From Agrobacterium tumefaciens (GTDB lineage Bacteria > Pseudomonadota > Alphaproteobacteria > Rhizobiales > Rhizobiaceae), in NCBI RefSeq assembly GCF_005221325.1, contig NZ_CP039888.1, positions 310,001 to 374,000 of the forward strand: a stretch of DNA of 64,000 nucleotides, in the 5' to 3' direction. The translations under genes and the position numbers were made by a program. Shown piece after piece: positions 8,435 to 17,690 of the stretch. The notes beneath the pieces are model-generated. The model made no database searches. It saw nothing but the letters and a program-made list of their open reading frames with translations, and was not told where the DNA came from. Position 1 is the first letter of the stretch. Each line of letters opens with the position of its first letter.

Positions 8435-9085
8435 ATGGACATGGTAATTCCCAGTGCAGCCAATCTGGGCCTGTTCGTCAGCGCCACGCTGGTGCTGCTA
8501 CTCGTGCCTGGCCCCGCAGTTCTCTATATCTTCGCGCGCTCAGTCGAACAGGGCCGTTCCGCCGGCCTCGTATCGATCCTTGGCATCCATACCGCGACGC
8601 TCGTTCATGTTGTCGCCGCCGCTGTGGGCTTGTCGGCGCTTCTGGCCTCGTCTGCGCTCGCCTTCAGCGTGGTGAAATATGCCGGCGCGGCCTATCTGAT
8701 CTGGCTTGGCCTCAAGAAGCTCTTCGGCTCGTCGGACATTCCCGATATCGAGGGCGGTCTGCCGACGCGTAGCCGCACGCGCATCTTCCGCGAGGGTTTC
8801 ATCGTCAATCTCCTCAATCCGAAGACAGCCCTGTTCTTTCTGGCGTTCCTGCCGCAGTTCGTTGAGGTCGGCCGGGGCAATGTGGCGATGCAGATCGCTT
8901 TCCTCGGCATTCTCTATACTGTGATCGGCGTCTTGACGGATGGAACCTATGCGCTTGTGGCCGGTACGGCCGGCAGCTGGCTGAAGCGCAGCCCCGTTTA
9001 TCTGAAAGCCGAACGCTGGGTCAGCGGTTTCGTTTATATCGGCCTCGGTTTGACAGCGGCTTTTGCCGGCAACCAGAGAAAATAA
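8435..9085 (+). CDS. LysE/RhtB-family amino-acid exporter
   Basis: The 216-residue product is a multi-pass inner-membrane exporter of the LysE/RhtB family, which pump amino acids or homoserine-type metabolites out of the cell. The family motif VPGPAVLYIFARSVEQGRSA near the N-terminus and the LNPKTALFFLAFLPQFV segment in the middle identify it. An upstream ATG at 8288 is rejected: GGAGGAA lies 7 bases before the ATG at 8435. It lies alone between two leftward flagellar operons and is transcribed against them, so a motility role is not implied. The substrate cannot be read from the sequence. Confidence 0.9.
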   Translation: MDMVIPSAANLGLFVSATLVLLLVPGPAVLYIFARSVEQGRSAGLVSILGIHTATLVHVVAAAVGLSALLASSALAFSVVKYAGAAYLIWLGLKKLFGSSDIPDIEGGLPTRSRTRIFREGFIVNLLNPKTALFFLAFLPQFVEVGRGNVAMQIAFLGILYTVIGVLTDGTYALVAGTAGSWLKRSPVYLKAERWVSGFVYIGLGLTAAFAGNQRK

Positions 9086-9263
9086 ACCACACGGCCAACT
9101 TGCAGAGCCGTCCCGGACGGCTGCTGCGGGAACGGCCCGGAACGGACTTGCCGACAGAATGCCGCCGCAATGGGTCTTTGCGACGGTCATCGAGAGGTTT
9201 TGCTGTGGGGTGCCTGTTGTCACCGGGATGCGCAACGGGGCCTTCCGCTCAAGGCCGGCCGGA

Positions 9264-9827
9264 CTATTTTTCCGGATGATAGGTTTTTCCGGATGACGTC
9301 TCGATCAGCCATTCGCCGTCACGCTGCTCGATCTTTGTCAGCAACGCATTGTCCGGCAAGGTCGAACCCACACGCACCATATACATGCCCGAACCGTCCT
9401 CGATCAGGGCGCGGCCGTTGGAAACATGCAGCAGACGGAAGGATGTCTGGCCGGGGAAGGGTTGGTCTTCGACCCCGGCTGCCAGATTGTTCTGTTTTTC
9501 CTTGCCGCCAGCGTTGACGGTTGCCGTCGTCAGCATGTCGGGCAGCTCCGCCGGTGGTGGGGTGTCTTCCTTGTTGCGGTTGGTCATGGCCATGGGTGAG
9601 ACGCTGAAGACTTCCCGTGGTCCGGTATGGGGCAGATCGCGGGTGCGATCCCCGCCGGCCACCTTCATGCCGAATTTTTCCTCGTTGAAGAAGACATACC
9701 AGGGGAAAAAGGCTGCTGCCGCGGCAAGCCCGATGCCCGTCCATGCGAGAATACGGTCGGGCGTGAAGAACACGGGCTTGGGCAGCACGTCTTCATCGTG
9801 GCTATTGTCGTTCCGCTTGTTGTTCAC
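9264..9827 (-). CDS. Uncharacterised membrane-anchored protein at the end of the fliI operon
   Basis: The 187-residue product is not recognised. It has a charged N-terminus (about 25 residues), one membrane helix at about 27-47 (ILAWTGIGLAAAAAFFPWYV), a Pro/Thr-rich linker and a C-terminal domain of about 70 residues (SFRLLHVSNGRALIEDGSG and following) that is probably periplasmic and beta-rich. It begins with GTG 4 bp after fliI, with GAGAGG as ribosome-binding site, so it belongs to the flgF-fliI operon. A flagellar role is likely from context only. Shared features with type III secretion inner-membrane accessory proteins are too weak to claim. Confidence 0.8.
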   Translation of the reverse strand: MNNKRNDNSHDEDVLPKPVFFTPDRILAWTGIGLAAAAAFFPWYVFFNEEKFGMKVAGGDRTRDLPHTGPREVFSVSPMAMTNRNKEDTPPPAELPDMLTTATVNAGGKEKQNNLAAGVEDQPFPGQTSFRLLHVSNGRALIEDGSGMYMVRVGSTLPDNALLTKIEQRDGEWLIETSSGKTYHPEK

Positions 9828-9831
9828 GGGG

Positions 9832-11253
9832 TCAGCCTCTCATTCTCGGATTGACCTGGGGCTGGCCATTCTGTGCTCCACCACGCAATGCGGTCGCCAG
9901 ATCGGCATAGGCATCCTGTGCCGCCGGTTCGTCCGGCAGCTGTTTCAGCGTTTCATAGATGATCGGAACCTGCTTCACCGCCATGTCGAGATCGGGGTCG
10001 GTGCCGGGTCGGTAACCGCCGATGAGGCGAAGATCCCGCGTCTCCTCGAAACGATGCACCAGCGCCTTGAGGCGCGAGACCAGCTTTTCCTGATCCGGCG
10101 TCCAGGCCTTCTTGGCAAGACGCGAGATCGAGGCGAGCGGATTGATCGGCGGATAACGACCCTCTTCGGCAAGGCTGCGATCCAGCACGATATGGCCGTC
10201 GAGAATACCGCGGGTCGAATCGGCGATCGGATCGTTGTGATTGTCGCCATCCACGAGAATGGAGACGATGGCGGTGATGGTGCCGGCACCTTCCGCGCCC
10301 GGTCCTGCCCGTTCGAGCAGCCGCGGCAGTTCGGTAAAGACCGAGGCGGGATAACCGCGTGCGACGGGCGGTTCGCCAGAAGCGACCGCCACTTCGCGGA
10401 TCGCATGGGCAAATCGCGTCACGCTGTCGATGATGAGAAGGACGTTGTCGCCCTGATCGCGGAAATGCTCGGCAATGGTCACGGCAGAAAGTGGAGCCAT
10501 CTTGCGCAGCATCGGGCTTTCATCGCTCGTCGCGACGACGGCGACGGACTTGTTCATGTTCTCGCCCATCGTGTCTTCGATGAATTCACGCACTTCGCGG
10601 CCGCGTTCGCCGACCAGCGCAATCACCACCTTGTCGAAGGCATCGGCCTTGGCGAGCATCGACAGCAGCGTGGATTTGCCCACGCCCGAACCGGCGAAAA
10701 TACCAAGACGCTGGCCGAGGCAAAGCGGCGAGAAGATATCGATCGCCCGGACACCCGTCTTGAACGGCGTCTCCACCCTTTTACGGGTCATCGAGGGCGG
10801 CGCATTGTTGGAAATCGAACGGCGCACGATGCCGGAAGCAAGCGGCCCCTGGCCGTCGATCGGCTCGCCAAGTGCATTGATGGTGCGCCCGCACCAGCTA
10901 TCGTCGGGCGAGACGCGGAAGGCGCCCTTGCGGATGACGGTGTCGTGAATGCCGATCGGCTCGCCGGGCTCGATGGGGCAGACGTAGCAGATATCCGGTT
11001 CCACGCGCACGACTTCGCCGAGATGAATGCCGGTCGCGCTGCGATGGGCAACGAATTCGCCGAGCCTGACGTGCCGCGACAGGCCGGCCACCGTATAGTG
11101 CCCGGCGGCGATGGTGCGGACATGGCCGCCATGCGCCACCGAAAATTCCGGATCGGCATAGTGCCCGGCAAGGCTGGCGAGCTGGGCGAGTTTTGGCGAA
11201 ATGGCCCAGCCCGAGAGCTTGGATTCCGAGAGCATGGATTCCGGCATTGTCAT
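9832..11253 (-). CDS. fliI: Flagellum-specific ATPase FliI
   Basis: FliI is the hexameric ATPase at the base of the export apparatus; it releases substrates from chaperones. The 473-residue protein has the F1-beta-like core with Walker A GSGVGKST at residues 188-195, a Walker B strand NVLLIIDSVTRFAHA, and the family motif YPASVFTELPRLLERAG. GAGGAAC precedes the ATG at the right distance. It follows flgF by 11 bp and is followed 4 bp later by the unknown membrane protein gene. Its partners FliH and FliJ are not named in this cluster but candidates exist at 20066 and 34722. Confidence 0.97.
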   Translation of the reverse strand: MTMPESMLSESKLSGWAISPKLAQLASLAGHYADPEFSVAHGGHVRTIAAGHYTVAGLSRHVRLGEFVAHRSATGIHLGEVVRVEPDICYVCPIEPGEPIGIHDTVIRKGAFRVSPDDSWCGRTINALGEPIDGQGPLASGIVRRSISNNAPPSMTRKRVETPFKTGVRAIDIFSPLCLGQRLGIFAGSGVGKSTLLSMLAKADAFDKVVIALVGERGREVREFIEDTMGENMNKSVAVVATSDESPMLRKMAPLSAVTIAEHFRDQGDNVLLIIDSVTRFAHAIREVAVASGEPPVARGYPASVFTELPRLLERAGPGAEGAGTITAIVSILVDGDNHNDPIADSTRGILDGHIVLDRSLAEEGRYPPINPLASISRLAKKAWTPDQEKLVSRLKALVHRFEETRDLRLIGGYRPGTDPDLDMAVKQVPIIYETLKQLPDEPAAQDAYADLATALRGGAQNGQPQVNPRMRG

Positions 11254-11264
11254 CCGTCAGTTCC

Positions 11265-11999
11265 TCAACGCGCGCCGCCGAGCGTCTTGATGCCCTCGCC
11301 GAAGGTCGATTCGGTATCGCGCATCAGCGAGGAAATGCTCTCAAAGGCGCGGTTGACCTGAATGAGCTGCGTCATCTGGGAAATGCCATTGACGTTCGAC
11401 TGTTCGAGATAACCCTGAACGACGCCGACCTCATGGTTGTTGACGACCGGAACGGGCTGGGCCACGGGTTTCACGCCGCTATTGGGATGACGCAGGAACC
11501 CTTGAGAAAAATCCGCCTGGAAGATGCCGAGCGAGGCGGCGATAGTGTCGTTCTGCCTGATGGCGCCGTCGAGGCCGACGGTGATCGGGCCGCCATTCGG
11601 ATTGAGCCGGATGGGGCCGCCGCCGGCGTCGAGGACGGGATAACCGCTGGACGAGATCAGCGCGCCGTCCGGGCGCATGGTGAAACGGCCGTCGCGCGTC
11701 AAAATCTGACCATCCGGCGTATCCAGCGAGAACCAGGCATCGCCCTTGATGGCGAAATCGAAGGAATTGCCGGTCTGCTCGAAAGCGCCCTGACGGGTGG
11801 AGAGATAGTCGTTGCCCTGCGACACGAAGGCCACCTTGGCGTTCATGCTGTTATGGTTCTTGGCGACCATTTCGTCGAATTTTACCTCGGAGCCGCGGAA
11901 GCCGACCGTGTTCACATTCGCCATATTGTCGGAAATGGTGGTGAGACGGCGCTCCAGCGCGATCTGCGAGGACAGGGCGACGTATAGTCCGGATTGCAT
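11265..11999 (-). CDS. flgF: Flagellar rod protein FlgF
   Basis: FlgF is a proximal rod subunit. The 244-residue product has the rod N-terminal motif LTTISDNMANVNTVGFRGSE and the C-terminal helix SNVNGISQMTQLIQVNRAFE. Length fits FlgF. GGAGG sits 9 bases before the ATG at 11999. The gene begins 1 bp after the DUF1217 gene ends, within the same operon as fliI. Confidence 0.96.
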   Translation of the reverse strand: MQSGLYVALSSQIALERRLTTISDNMANVNTVGFRGSEVKFDEMVAKNHNSMNAKVAFVSQGNDYLSTRQGAFEQTGNSFDFAIKGDAWFSLDTPDGQILTRDGRFTMRPDGALISSSGYPVLDAGGGPIRLNPNGGPITVGLDGAIRQNDTIAASLGIFQADFSQGFLRHPNSGVKPVAQPVPVVNNHEVGVVQGYLEQSNVNGISQMTQLIQVNRAFESISSLMRDTESTFGEGIKTLGGAR

Positions 12000-12000
12000 A

Positions 12001-12780
12001 TCATTTGCCTCCGAGTTTCAGGGAGTTGATGGAAATCAGCAGGTCGGGCGAAATGCCGTAGCCGCTGGAGGAGCCGAAAACGGCCAGGGGATCGTAGGTC
12101 GTCGAAGGGTTTTGCATTTCCCACATGATGGTGAAGCGCTCGAGCAGCTTTCCGACCTTCTCAGGATCCTGCAGATCCTTGATATTGATGCTTTTTTCGA
12201 TGAGCGCGGCCTGCTTGTCGACATCGGCCGCAGCAAATGCGTCAGGCAGGTTGAACGTTGTGCGAAACACTTGCGCGAGCGCGTCGTCGGCCAGAAAATC
12301 GAGACCGGATTTGATTGTCGGTGCCTTGCGCTCGAAATAAAGGGCAAGCCGGACGCCGTTATTGTCGTCGCCCGCTTCCTGTTCCAGCGTCTGGCGCGCG
12401 TATTTGTCGATGACACCTGATTTGGCCGCCTCGGTGGCGGTTGCCGCCGCACCAAGGCCCGCGAAATCCAGCGACTTTGCAAGCTCGGCATAACGATTGT
12501 CGGAGAGCTTGTTGGCGAAGGCGTTCTTGTCGCTCGCCCCTTCCGTCAGCACCTTGCGGATGAAGGCTTTTGCATAGGCCATGTCTTCCAGGCCGTGGGC
12601 TTTCAGCGCGTAATTGTAAAGACGTGTATCGGCCATGAAATCGTCGATGGATTTCACGCTTCCGATCTTTTCACGGTAATATTCGGTCTCGCGCGCCACG
12701 TCCGGCTGCTTCGACACGCGCTCGAGCGACTTGCCGATATCCTGACTGATCAGTCTGTAGCTGGTGTAGGTGGAAGTCAC
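12001..12780 (-). CDS. DUF1217-type flagellar-operon protein
   Basis: The 259-residue product begins (M)TSTYTSYRLISQDIGKSLER and matches the DUF1217 proteins seen in alphaproteobacterial flagellar operons; no biochemical role is known to me. It is soluble, mostly helical, with no signal peptide. The longest frame starts 53 codons further upstream but that stretch is Cys/Pro-rich and unlike the family, so the GTG at 12780 is preferred; the ribosome-binding site there is weak (GAGCGGCGG). It heads the leftward operon with flgF, fliI and the membrane protein, so it may act in rod or export assembly. Confidence 0.82.
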   Translation of the reverse strand: MTSTYTSYRLISQDIGKSLERVSKQPDVARETEYYREKIGSVKSIDDFMADTRLYNYALKAHGLEDMAYAKAFIRKVLTEGASDKNAFANKLSDNRYAELAKSLDFAGLGAAATATEAAKSGVIDKYARQTLEQEAGDDNNGVRLALYFERKAPTIKSGLDFLADDALAQVFRTTFNLPDAFAAADVDKQAALIEKSINIKDLQDPEKVGKLLERFTIMWEMQNPSTTYDPLAVFGSSSGYGISPDLLISINSLKLGGK

Positions 12781-12966
12781 TGAACCGCCGCTCTCGTTTG
12801 ATCCCGATTTCAAGGCGCACGTCCGCCCTTGTCGGCATAATGTCGCGGCTTGCTTGTGCGAAACTGGTTGAGGCGAGGGTGGGGCAGGAGGCATTGCGGA
12901 CAGGTTCACGCAAGCCACATTTTCTAGACATGGCGCCATGGAACACTGTTCGGGCGTGGTCGATCA

Positions 12967-13839
12967 ATGAATATTGTAATTGGACTTATAATCACCTTCG
13001 GCTGCATCATCGGCGGCTATATGGCGATGGGCGGTCATCTGGACGTGCTGATTCAGCCGTTCGAATTGATGATCATCGGTGGCGCCGGTCTCGGCGGCTT
13101 CATCATGGCGAACCCGATGAAGGTCGTGAAGGACTCGGGCAAGGCGCTCGGCGAGGCCTTCAAGCATTCGGTTCCGAAGGAGCGCAACTATCTCGACGTG
13201 CTCGGCGTGCTTTATTCGCTGATGCGCGATCTGCGCACGAAATCGCGCAACGAGATCGAAGCCCATATCGACAATCCGGAAGAATCCTCGATCTTCCAGA
13301 GCGCACCCTCGGTCCTGAAGAACAAGGAACTCACCTCGTTCATCTGTGATTATGTCCGCCTCATCATCATCGGCAATGCCCGCAGCCACGAAATCGAGGC
13401 GCTGATGGACGAGGAAATCGAGACCATCCTTCATGACAAGCTGAAGCCTTACCATGCGATCACGACGATGGGCGATTCCTTCCCCGCCATCGGTATCGTC
13501 GCGGCGGTTCTCGGCGTCATCAAGGCCATGGGCAAGATCAACGAATCACCTGAGGTTCTGGGCGGCCTGATCGGCGCCGCACTCGTCGGCACCATGCTCG
13601 GCATCATCCTGTCCTATTCGATCTGCAACCCGCTCGCGTCGCAGGTCAAGATCGTCCGCACCAAGCAGCACCGCCTCTACATCATCGTCAAGCAGACGCT
13701 GATCGCCTACATGAACGGCTCGGTGCCGCAGGTCGCGCTTGAATATGGCCGTAAGACCATCTCCAACTATGAGCGGCCGTCCATCGATGCCGTCGAGCAG
13801 GAGATGATGAATCCCGGCGGCGAAAACAAGGCGGCATGA
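12967..13839 (+). CDS. motA: Flagellar motor stator protein MotA
   Basis: MotA pairs with MotB to form the proton-driven stator. The 290-residue product has four membrane helices: two near the N-terminus ([20 protein letters not shown] and the next), then a large cytoplasmic loop and two more helices around residues 170-225 ([18 protein letters not shown] and [20 protein letters not shown]). It starts the rightward motor/switch operon, and its stop overlaps the fliM start by 4 bp. motB lies 7 kb downstream in another operon. Confidence 0.97.
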   Translation: MNIVIGLIITFGCIIGGYMAMGGHLDVLIQPFELMIIGGAGLGGFIMANPMKVVKDSGKALGEAFKHSVPKERNYLDVLGVLYSLMRDLRTKSRNEIEAHIDNPEESSIFQSAPSVLKNKELTSFICDYVRLIIIGNARSHEIEALMDEEIETILHDKLKPYHAITTMGDSFPAIGIVAAVLGVIKAMGKINESPEVLGGLIGAALVGTMLGIILSYSICNPLASQVKIVRTKQHRLYIIVKQTLIAYMNGSVPQVALEYGRKTISNYERPSIDAVEQEMMNPGGENKAA

Positions 13840-14801
13840 TCATGGCAAAAGCTGCAGCGAAAAAAGCCCCCGCCCCCGCCATCGACACGGCCCTGCTCGC
13901 GAAACTCACGGGAGGGCTCACCGACCGCAAGACGATCGCCAGGATCGGTTCCGATATCGGTCATCTCTACAGCGAATTCCTGCCTGATATCTTTCACAGC
14001 GAGACCGGCATTGGGATCGACGTCGAATATATCGGTTCCGAATCGGGGCTGATGACCGATCTCATCGCCAATGTCGGGCAGAATGTTGCGGTTGCCGATT
14101 GTTCGCTGCGCAACTGGTGCTCCAATTTCATGATGACGGTGGGCAACGGCTTCGTCATCGCACTGATGGAGCGCATGCTGGGTGCAGCGCCCGATAGCAT
14201 CGGCGACCCGGATGAGCGCAGCCTGTCCCACATCGAGCTCGATCTCGCGGCGATGGTTCTCGGCCGTATCGCCGGTGTCCTGCGCTCCGGTGTCAACGCG
14301 CCGGGCGGTTTTGAGGCGACGATAGAGCCGCCATTCAATGCCAATGGAAAAAGCGCCTTCGACGAGATGATCGCCGGCCTTTACGGCGTGACCATCCGCA
14401 TGAAGATCGATATTGGCAAGGTATCCTCGGAATTTTCTCTCATCGTGCCGCAGCGACCGCTGCTCAAGACCTCCATCGTCGCCCCCAAGGCTTCAGCCCA
14501 GGCGCTGAAGAAGCAGGAGGAATGGATGGAGATGATCTCGCAGCAGGTGAAGAGGTCGCAGGTCACGCTCGAGGCGCGCATCAAGCTCGAAACGCTGACG
14601 CTGCGGACGATTTCCAAGCTGGTGGCCGGCGATGTCATTCCGTTTCAGGATCTGAAGCAGGACGATATCGGCGTCGAGGTCAGCGCCAATGGCTCCAAGC
14701 TCTATAATTGCGAATTCGGCAAGTCCGGCGACCGCTACATGGTTCGGGTGAAGAACAATGTCAGTACGGACGACGAGATCTTACGACATTTGATGGGTTA
14801 A
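13836..14801 (+). CDS. fliM: Flagellar switch protein FliM
   Basis: FliM is the C-ring component that binds CheY-P and controls rotation direction. The 321-residue product has the CheC-like middle domain (about 60-230) and a C-terminal SpoA domain (about 235-321, [20 protein letters not shown] then GDVIPFQDL). The N-terminus is Lys/Ala-rich. The ATG at 13836 overlaps the motA stop; a second ATG two codons later is an equal alternative. Confidence 0.93.
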   Translation: MIMAKAAAKKAPAPAIDTALLAKLTGGLTDRKTIARIGSDIGHLYSEFLPDIFHSETGIGIDVEYIGSESGLMTDLIANVGQNVAVADCSLRNWCSNFMMTVGNGFVIALMERMLGAAPDSIGDPDERSLSHIELDLAAMVLGRIAGVLRSGVNAPGGFEATIEPPFNANGKSAFDEMIAGLYGVTIRMKIDIGKVSSEFSLIVPQRPLLKTSIVAPKASAQALKKQEEWMEMISQQVKRSQVTLEARIKLETLTLRTISKLVAGDVIPFQDLKQDDIGVEVSANGSKLYNCEFGKSGDRYMVRVKNNVSTDDEILRHLMG

Positions 14802-14864
14802 ATCCTGCCCCGCCTTTGGGGTTTTGGGCAGGCTGACGCAAGTTTCAAAGGGAATAATCAGCGC

Positions 14865-15404
14865 ATGGCTACGAAGAAAACACCTGTGACCGATGATGCG
14901 GCGCTGCCGTCGTTTGAAGACGGCGTCGACCTCGACCAGGCTATCGGCGATCTGCGTGGCGTCCTCAAGACGGATGCGGAAGGTTCGCTGTCCGATTTTG
15001 GCGACTTCGGCGATTTCGGAAGCACGGACGAGGCTTCGACAGACAACGACCTTTCCGCCTTCGGTGGCGGAGCGGTCGATTTTGCGATGGACGATTTTGC
15101 CGCCGCCCCGCAGGTCGCGGGCGTGAAGGCACCGCTCGGCAGCGGATTGTCCGAAAACATGGAAATGATCATGGACATCCCGATCGATGTCCAGATCGTT
15201 CTCGGCACCAGCAGAATGCTCGTTTCGGGGCTGATGAGCCTCGAAGAGGGTGCGACGATCGCGCTTGATCGCAAGATCGGCGAGCCCGTCGAAATCATGG
15301 TGAATGGCCGCCGTATTGCGCGCGGTGAAATAACGGTTCTGGAAGACGACGATACGCGCTTCGGCGTAAAATTGATTGAAGTACTGAGTACGCGAAAAGC
15401 CTGA
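14865..15404 (+). CDS. fliN: Flagellar switch protein FliN
   Basis: FliN is the lower C-ring protein. The 179-residue product has an acidic, low-complexity N-terminal half ([15 protein letters not shown] and DDFAAAP) and a C-terminal SpoA domain (about 95-175) with [20 protein letters not shown] and [14 protein letters not shown]. The long acidic extension is common in alphaproteobacterial FliN. AAAGGGA lies before the ATG. The gene lies 63 bp after fliM. Confidence 0.94.
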   Translation: MATKKTPVTDDAALPSFEDGVDLDQAIGDLRGVLKTDAEGSLSDFGDFGDFGSTDEASTDNDLSAFGGGAVDFAMDDFAAAPQVAGVKAPLGSGLSENMEMIMDIPIDVQIVLGTSRMLVSGLMSLEEGATIALDRKIGEPVEIMVNGRRIARGEITVLEDDDTRFGVKLIEVLSTRKA

Positions 15405-15431
15405 TCCCTGTGGGGACGGAGAGGAAAGACC

Positions 15432-16475
15432 ATGATGGACTTCGAGGATTTCGGTAATCCCCTTGCGGGCAAGCCGTTGTCTCAGGCCGACAAGGCGGCC
15501 GCGGTGCTTCTTGCCATGGGCAAGGGCGTCGCCGGCAAGCTGCTCAAATTTTTCACGCAGCACGAATTGCAGATGATCATTTCCTCGGCTCAGACGCTGC
15601 GCGTCATTCCTCCGGATGAACTCGCGCAGATCGTGGCGGAATTCGAAGACCTGTTCACCGAAGGAACCGGTCTGATGGACAATGCCAAGGCAATCGAAAG
15701 CATTCTCGAAGAGGGTCTGACGCCTGAAGAGGTCGACAGCCTTCTCGGCCGCCGCGCGGCCTTCCAGGCCTATGAAGCGTCGATCTGGGACCGTCTGCAG
15801 GAAGCCGAGCCAGAATTCGTCGGCAAGTTCCTGCTGCGCGAACATCCGCAGACCATCGCTTATATTCTCTCCATGCTGCCGTCCTCCTTCGGCGCCAAGG
15901 TTCTCCTGACCATTCCGGAAGAACAGCGCGCCGATATCATGAACCGCACGGTGAACATGAAGGAAGTCAGCCCGACTGCCGCGCAGATCATCGAGAAGCG
16001 CGTGGTCAACCTCATCAACGAAATCGAGGCCGAGCGTAATGCCGGCGGTTCCACGAAGGTTGCCGATCTGATGAACGAACTGGACAAGCCACAGGTCGAT
16101 ACGCTGCTCAGCTCGCTCGAGACGCTCAGCAAGGAAGCCGCCAACAAGGTCAAGCCGAAGATCTTCCTCTTCGACGACCTCATGTTCATGCCGCAGCGCA
16201 GCCGCGTCCTGCTGCTCAACGATGTGTCGGCGGATGTTCTGACCATGGCGCTGCGTGGCGCCACGACGGAAATCAAGGAATGCGTGCTCTCCAGCATCAG
16301 CCCGCGCCAGCGCCGCATGATCGAGTCCGATCTCGTGGTGCCGCAGGCTTCCATCAACACCCGCGAAGTGGCGATCGCTCGCCGCGCCGTGGCGCAGGAG
16401 GCGATCCGCCTCGCCAATTCCGGCCAGATCCAGCTGAAGGAAGCTGCTGCGGACGAACAATCAGCGGCGGCTTAA
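15432..16475 (+). CDS. fliG: Flagellar motor switch protein FliG
   Basis: FliG couples the C ring to the MS ring and transmits torque from MotA. The 347-residue product carries the N-terminal FliF-binding domain, a middle domain with EHPQTIAYILSMLPSSFGAK, and the C-terminal torque helix LRGATTEIKECVLSSISPRQ bearing the conserved charged residues. GGAGAGGAAA precedes the tandem ATG codons at 15432 and 15435. It is followed by an intrinsic terminator before flhB. Confidence 0.97.
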   Translation: MMDFEDFGNPLAGKPLSQADKAAAVLLAMGKGVAGKLLKFFTQHELQMIISSAQTLRVIPPDELAQIVAEFEDLFTEGTGLMDNAKAIESILEEGLTPEEVDSLLGRRAAFQAYEASIWDRLQEAEPEFVGKFLLREHPQTIAYILSMLPSSFGAKVLLTIPEEQRADIMNRTVNMKEVSPTAAQIIEKRVVNLINEIEAERNAGGSTKVADLMNELDKPQVDTLLSSLETLSKEAANKVKPKIFLFDDLMFMPQRSRVLLLNDVSADVLTMALRGATTEIKECVLSSISPRQRRMIESDLVVPQASINTREVAIARRAVAQEAIRLANSGQIQLKEAAADEQSAAA

Positions 16476-16510
16476 GCGGAAGCCGGTTGATAACCCACCT
16501 CACGGGCAAA

Positions 16511-16532
16511 GCCGGCCATTGCGATGGCCGGC
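16511..16532. repeat. 8-bp inverted repeat after fliG
   Basis: GCCGGCCA (16511-16518) pairs perfectly with TGGCCGGC (16525-16532) around a 6-base loop. No T tract follows, so it is not itself a standard terminator. It lies 36 bp after the fliG stop and just upstream of the stronger hairpin at 16557, and may protect the 3' end of the fliG message. Confidence 0.55.
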
Positions 16533-16556
16533 CTCGAGCGCTAGTTTCGGGATGAC

Positions 16557-16585
16557 GGCCTGCCGCGATCGGCGGGCCTTTTTTT
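16557..16585 (+). terminator. Intrinsic terminator between fliG and flhB
   Basis: GGCCTGCCG (16557-16565) pairs with CGGCGGGCC (16570-16578) with one U-G pair and a 4-base loop, followed by seven T residues. It fits a Rho-independent terminator for the motA-fliM-fliN-fliG transcript. It ends only 17 bp before the flhB start codon, so flhB must rely on read-through or an own promoter overlapping this site. Confidence 0.8.
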
Positions 16586-16602
16586 GATCCCGGGAACGTG
16601 CC

Positions 16603-17685
16603 TTGGCAGACGATCAGGACAAGGACAGTAAAACAGAAGACCCCACGGAGAAAAAACTCCGTGATGCGGCCGAGAAGGGTAATCTTCCCTTTTCTCGCGA
16701 AGTGCCGATCTTCGCTTCGTCACTCGCTTTTTACTGTTACCTGGTTTTCTTTCTGCCGGATGGTGCCGGCCGTCTCGGTGTCACCCTGAAGGACCTGTTC
16801 GGCCAGCCCGAACAATGGAACCTCAGCACCCGGCCGGATGCCCTGTCGCTGCTCTATTTTCTCGGCACGTCCATCGCTTACCTGCTCATGCCGGCCATGA
16901 TCATGTTCATCGTTTTCGGACTTGCCTCGTCCTTTCTACAGAACCTGCCGTCACCGGTGCTCGAGCGGGTGCGTCCGCAATGGTCACGCGTGTCACCGGC
17001 AAAGGGTTTCACGCGCATCTACAGTAAGCAGGGCTTTGTGGAATTCGGCAAATCGGTGTTCAAGATCATGATCGTTTCGACCATCATGTTCTTTGCCCTG
17101 CGCGGTGATTTCTACAGCCTCATCGATCTGATGTTTTCCGATCCGCAGGTGATTTTTGTCCGAGTGGTCGAGATCGTCAAAAAAATGATGGTCGTGATCC
17201 TGCTTTCAACGGCGCTGCTCGCCGCCGTGGACGTCTTGTGGACGCGCCATCACTGGTTCGGCCAGCTGAAAATGACGAAGCATGAGGTGAAGGAAGAATA
17301 CAAGCAGTCGCAGGGTGACCCGGTGGTCAAATCCCGCCAGCGTTCGATCGCCCGCGACCGTGCCCGCCGCCGCATGATCAACAACGTGCCGCGTGCGACG
17401 CTGGTCATCGCTAACCCGACACACTTTGCGGTAGCACTGCGTTACGTTCGCGAAGAGGGTGACGCACCTGTCGTCGTCGCCAAGGGCCAGGACCTTATCG
17501 CATTGAAAATCCGCGAGATTGCGGAAAAAAACAATATCCCCGTTTTTGAAGACCCTCCGCTTGCACGCTCCATGTTTGCGCAAGTCTCGGTAGATAGTGT
17601 GATTCCACCAGTCTTTTACAAGGCTGTGGCGGAGCTCGTTCACCGGGTTTACGCCAGGACGTCATCGAAAATACGGGTTCAATAA
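16603..17685 (+). CDS. flhB: Flagellar export switch protein FlhB
   Basis: FlhB sits in the export gate and switches substrate class from hook to filament after self-cleavage. The 360-residue product has a charged N-terminus ([17 protein letters not shown]), four membrane helices, and a cytoplasmic domain with the autocleavage motif NPTH at residues 271-274. The start appears to be TTG at 16603; no ATG or GTG gives the conserved N-terminus, and GGGAAC lies upstream. The rare start and the terminator directly before it suggest low expression. The gene after it starts 5 bp past its stop. Confidence 0.94.
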   Translation: MADDQDKDSKTEDPTEKKLRDAAEKGNLPFSREVPIFASSLAFYCYLVFFLPDGAGRLGVTLKDLFGQPEQWNLSTRPDALSLLYFLGTSIAYLLMPAMIMFIVFGLASSFLQNLPSPVLERVRPQWSRVSPAKGFTRIYSKQGFVEFGKSVFKIMIVSTIMFFALRGDFYSLIDLMFSDPQVIFVRVVEIVKKMMVVILLSTALLAAVDVLWTRHHWFGQLKMTKHEVKEEYKQSQGDPVVKSRQRSIARDRARRRMINNVPRATLVIANPTHFAVALRYVREEGDAPVVVAKGQDLIALKIREIAEKNNIPVFEDPPLARSMFAQVSVDSVIPPVFYKAVAELVHRVYARTSSKIRVQ

Positions 17686-17690
17686 AACCA

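Noticed and set aside
9349..11361. A 670-codon open frame on the plus strand opposite fliI
   Set aside because: Rich in Arg/His/Gly as usual for antisense frames in GC-rich genes; it spans three real minus-strand genes.
14781..16460. A 559-codon minus-strand frame opposite fliN and fliG
   Set aside because: Antisense shadow of two conserved flagellar genes; no start signal or known domain.
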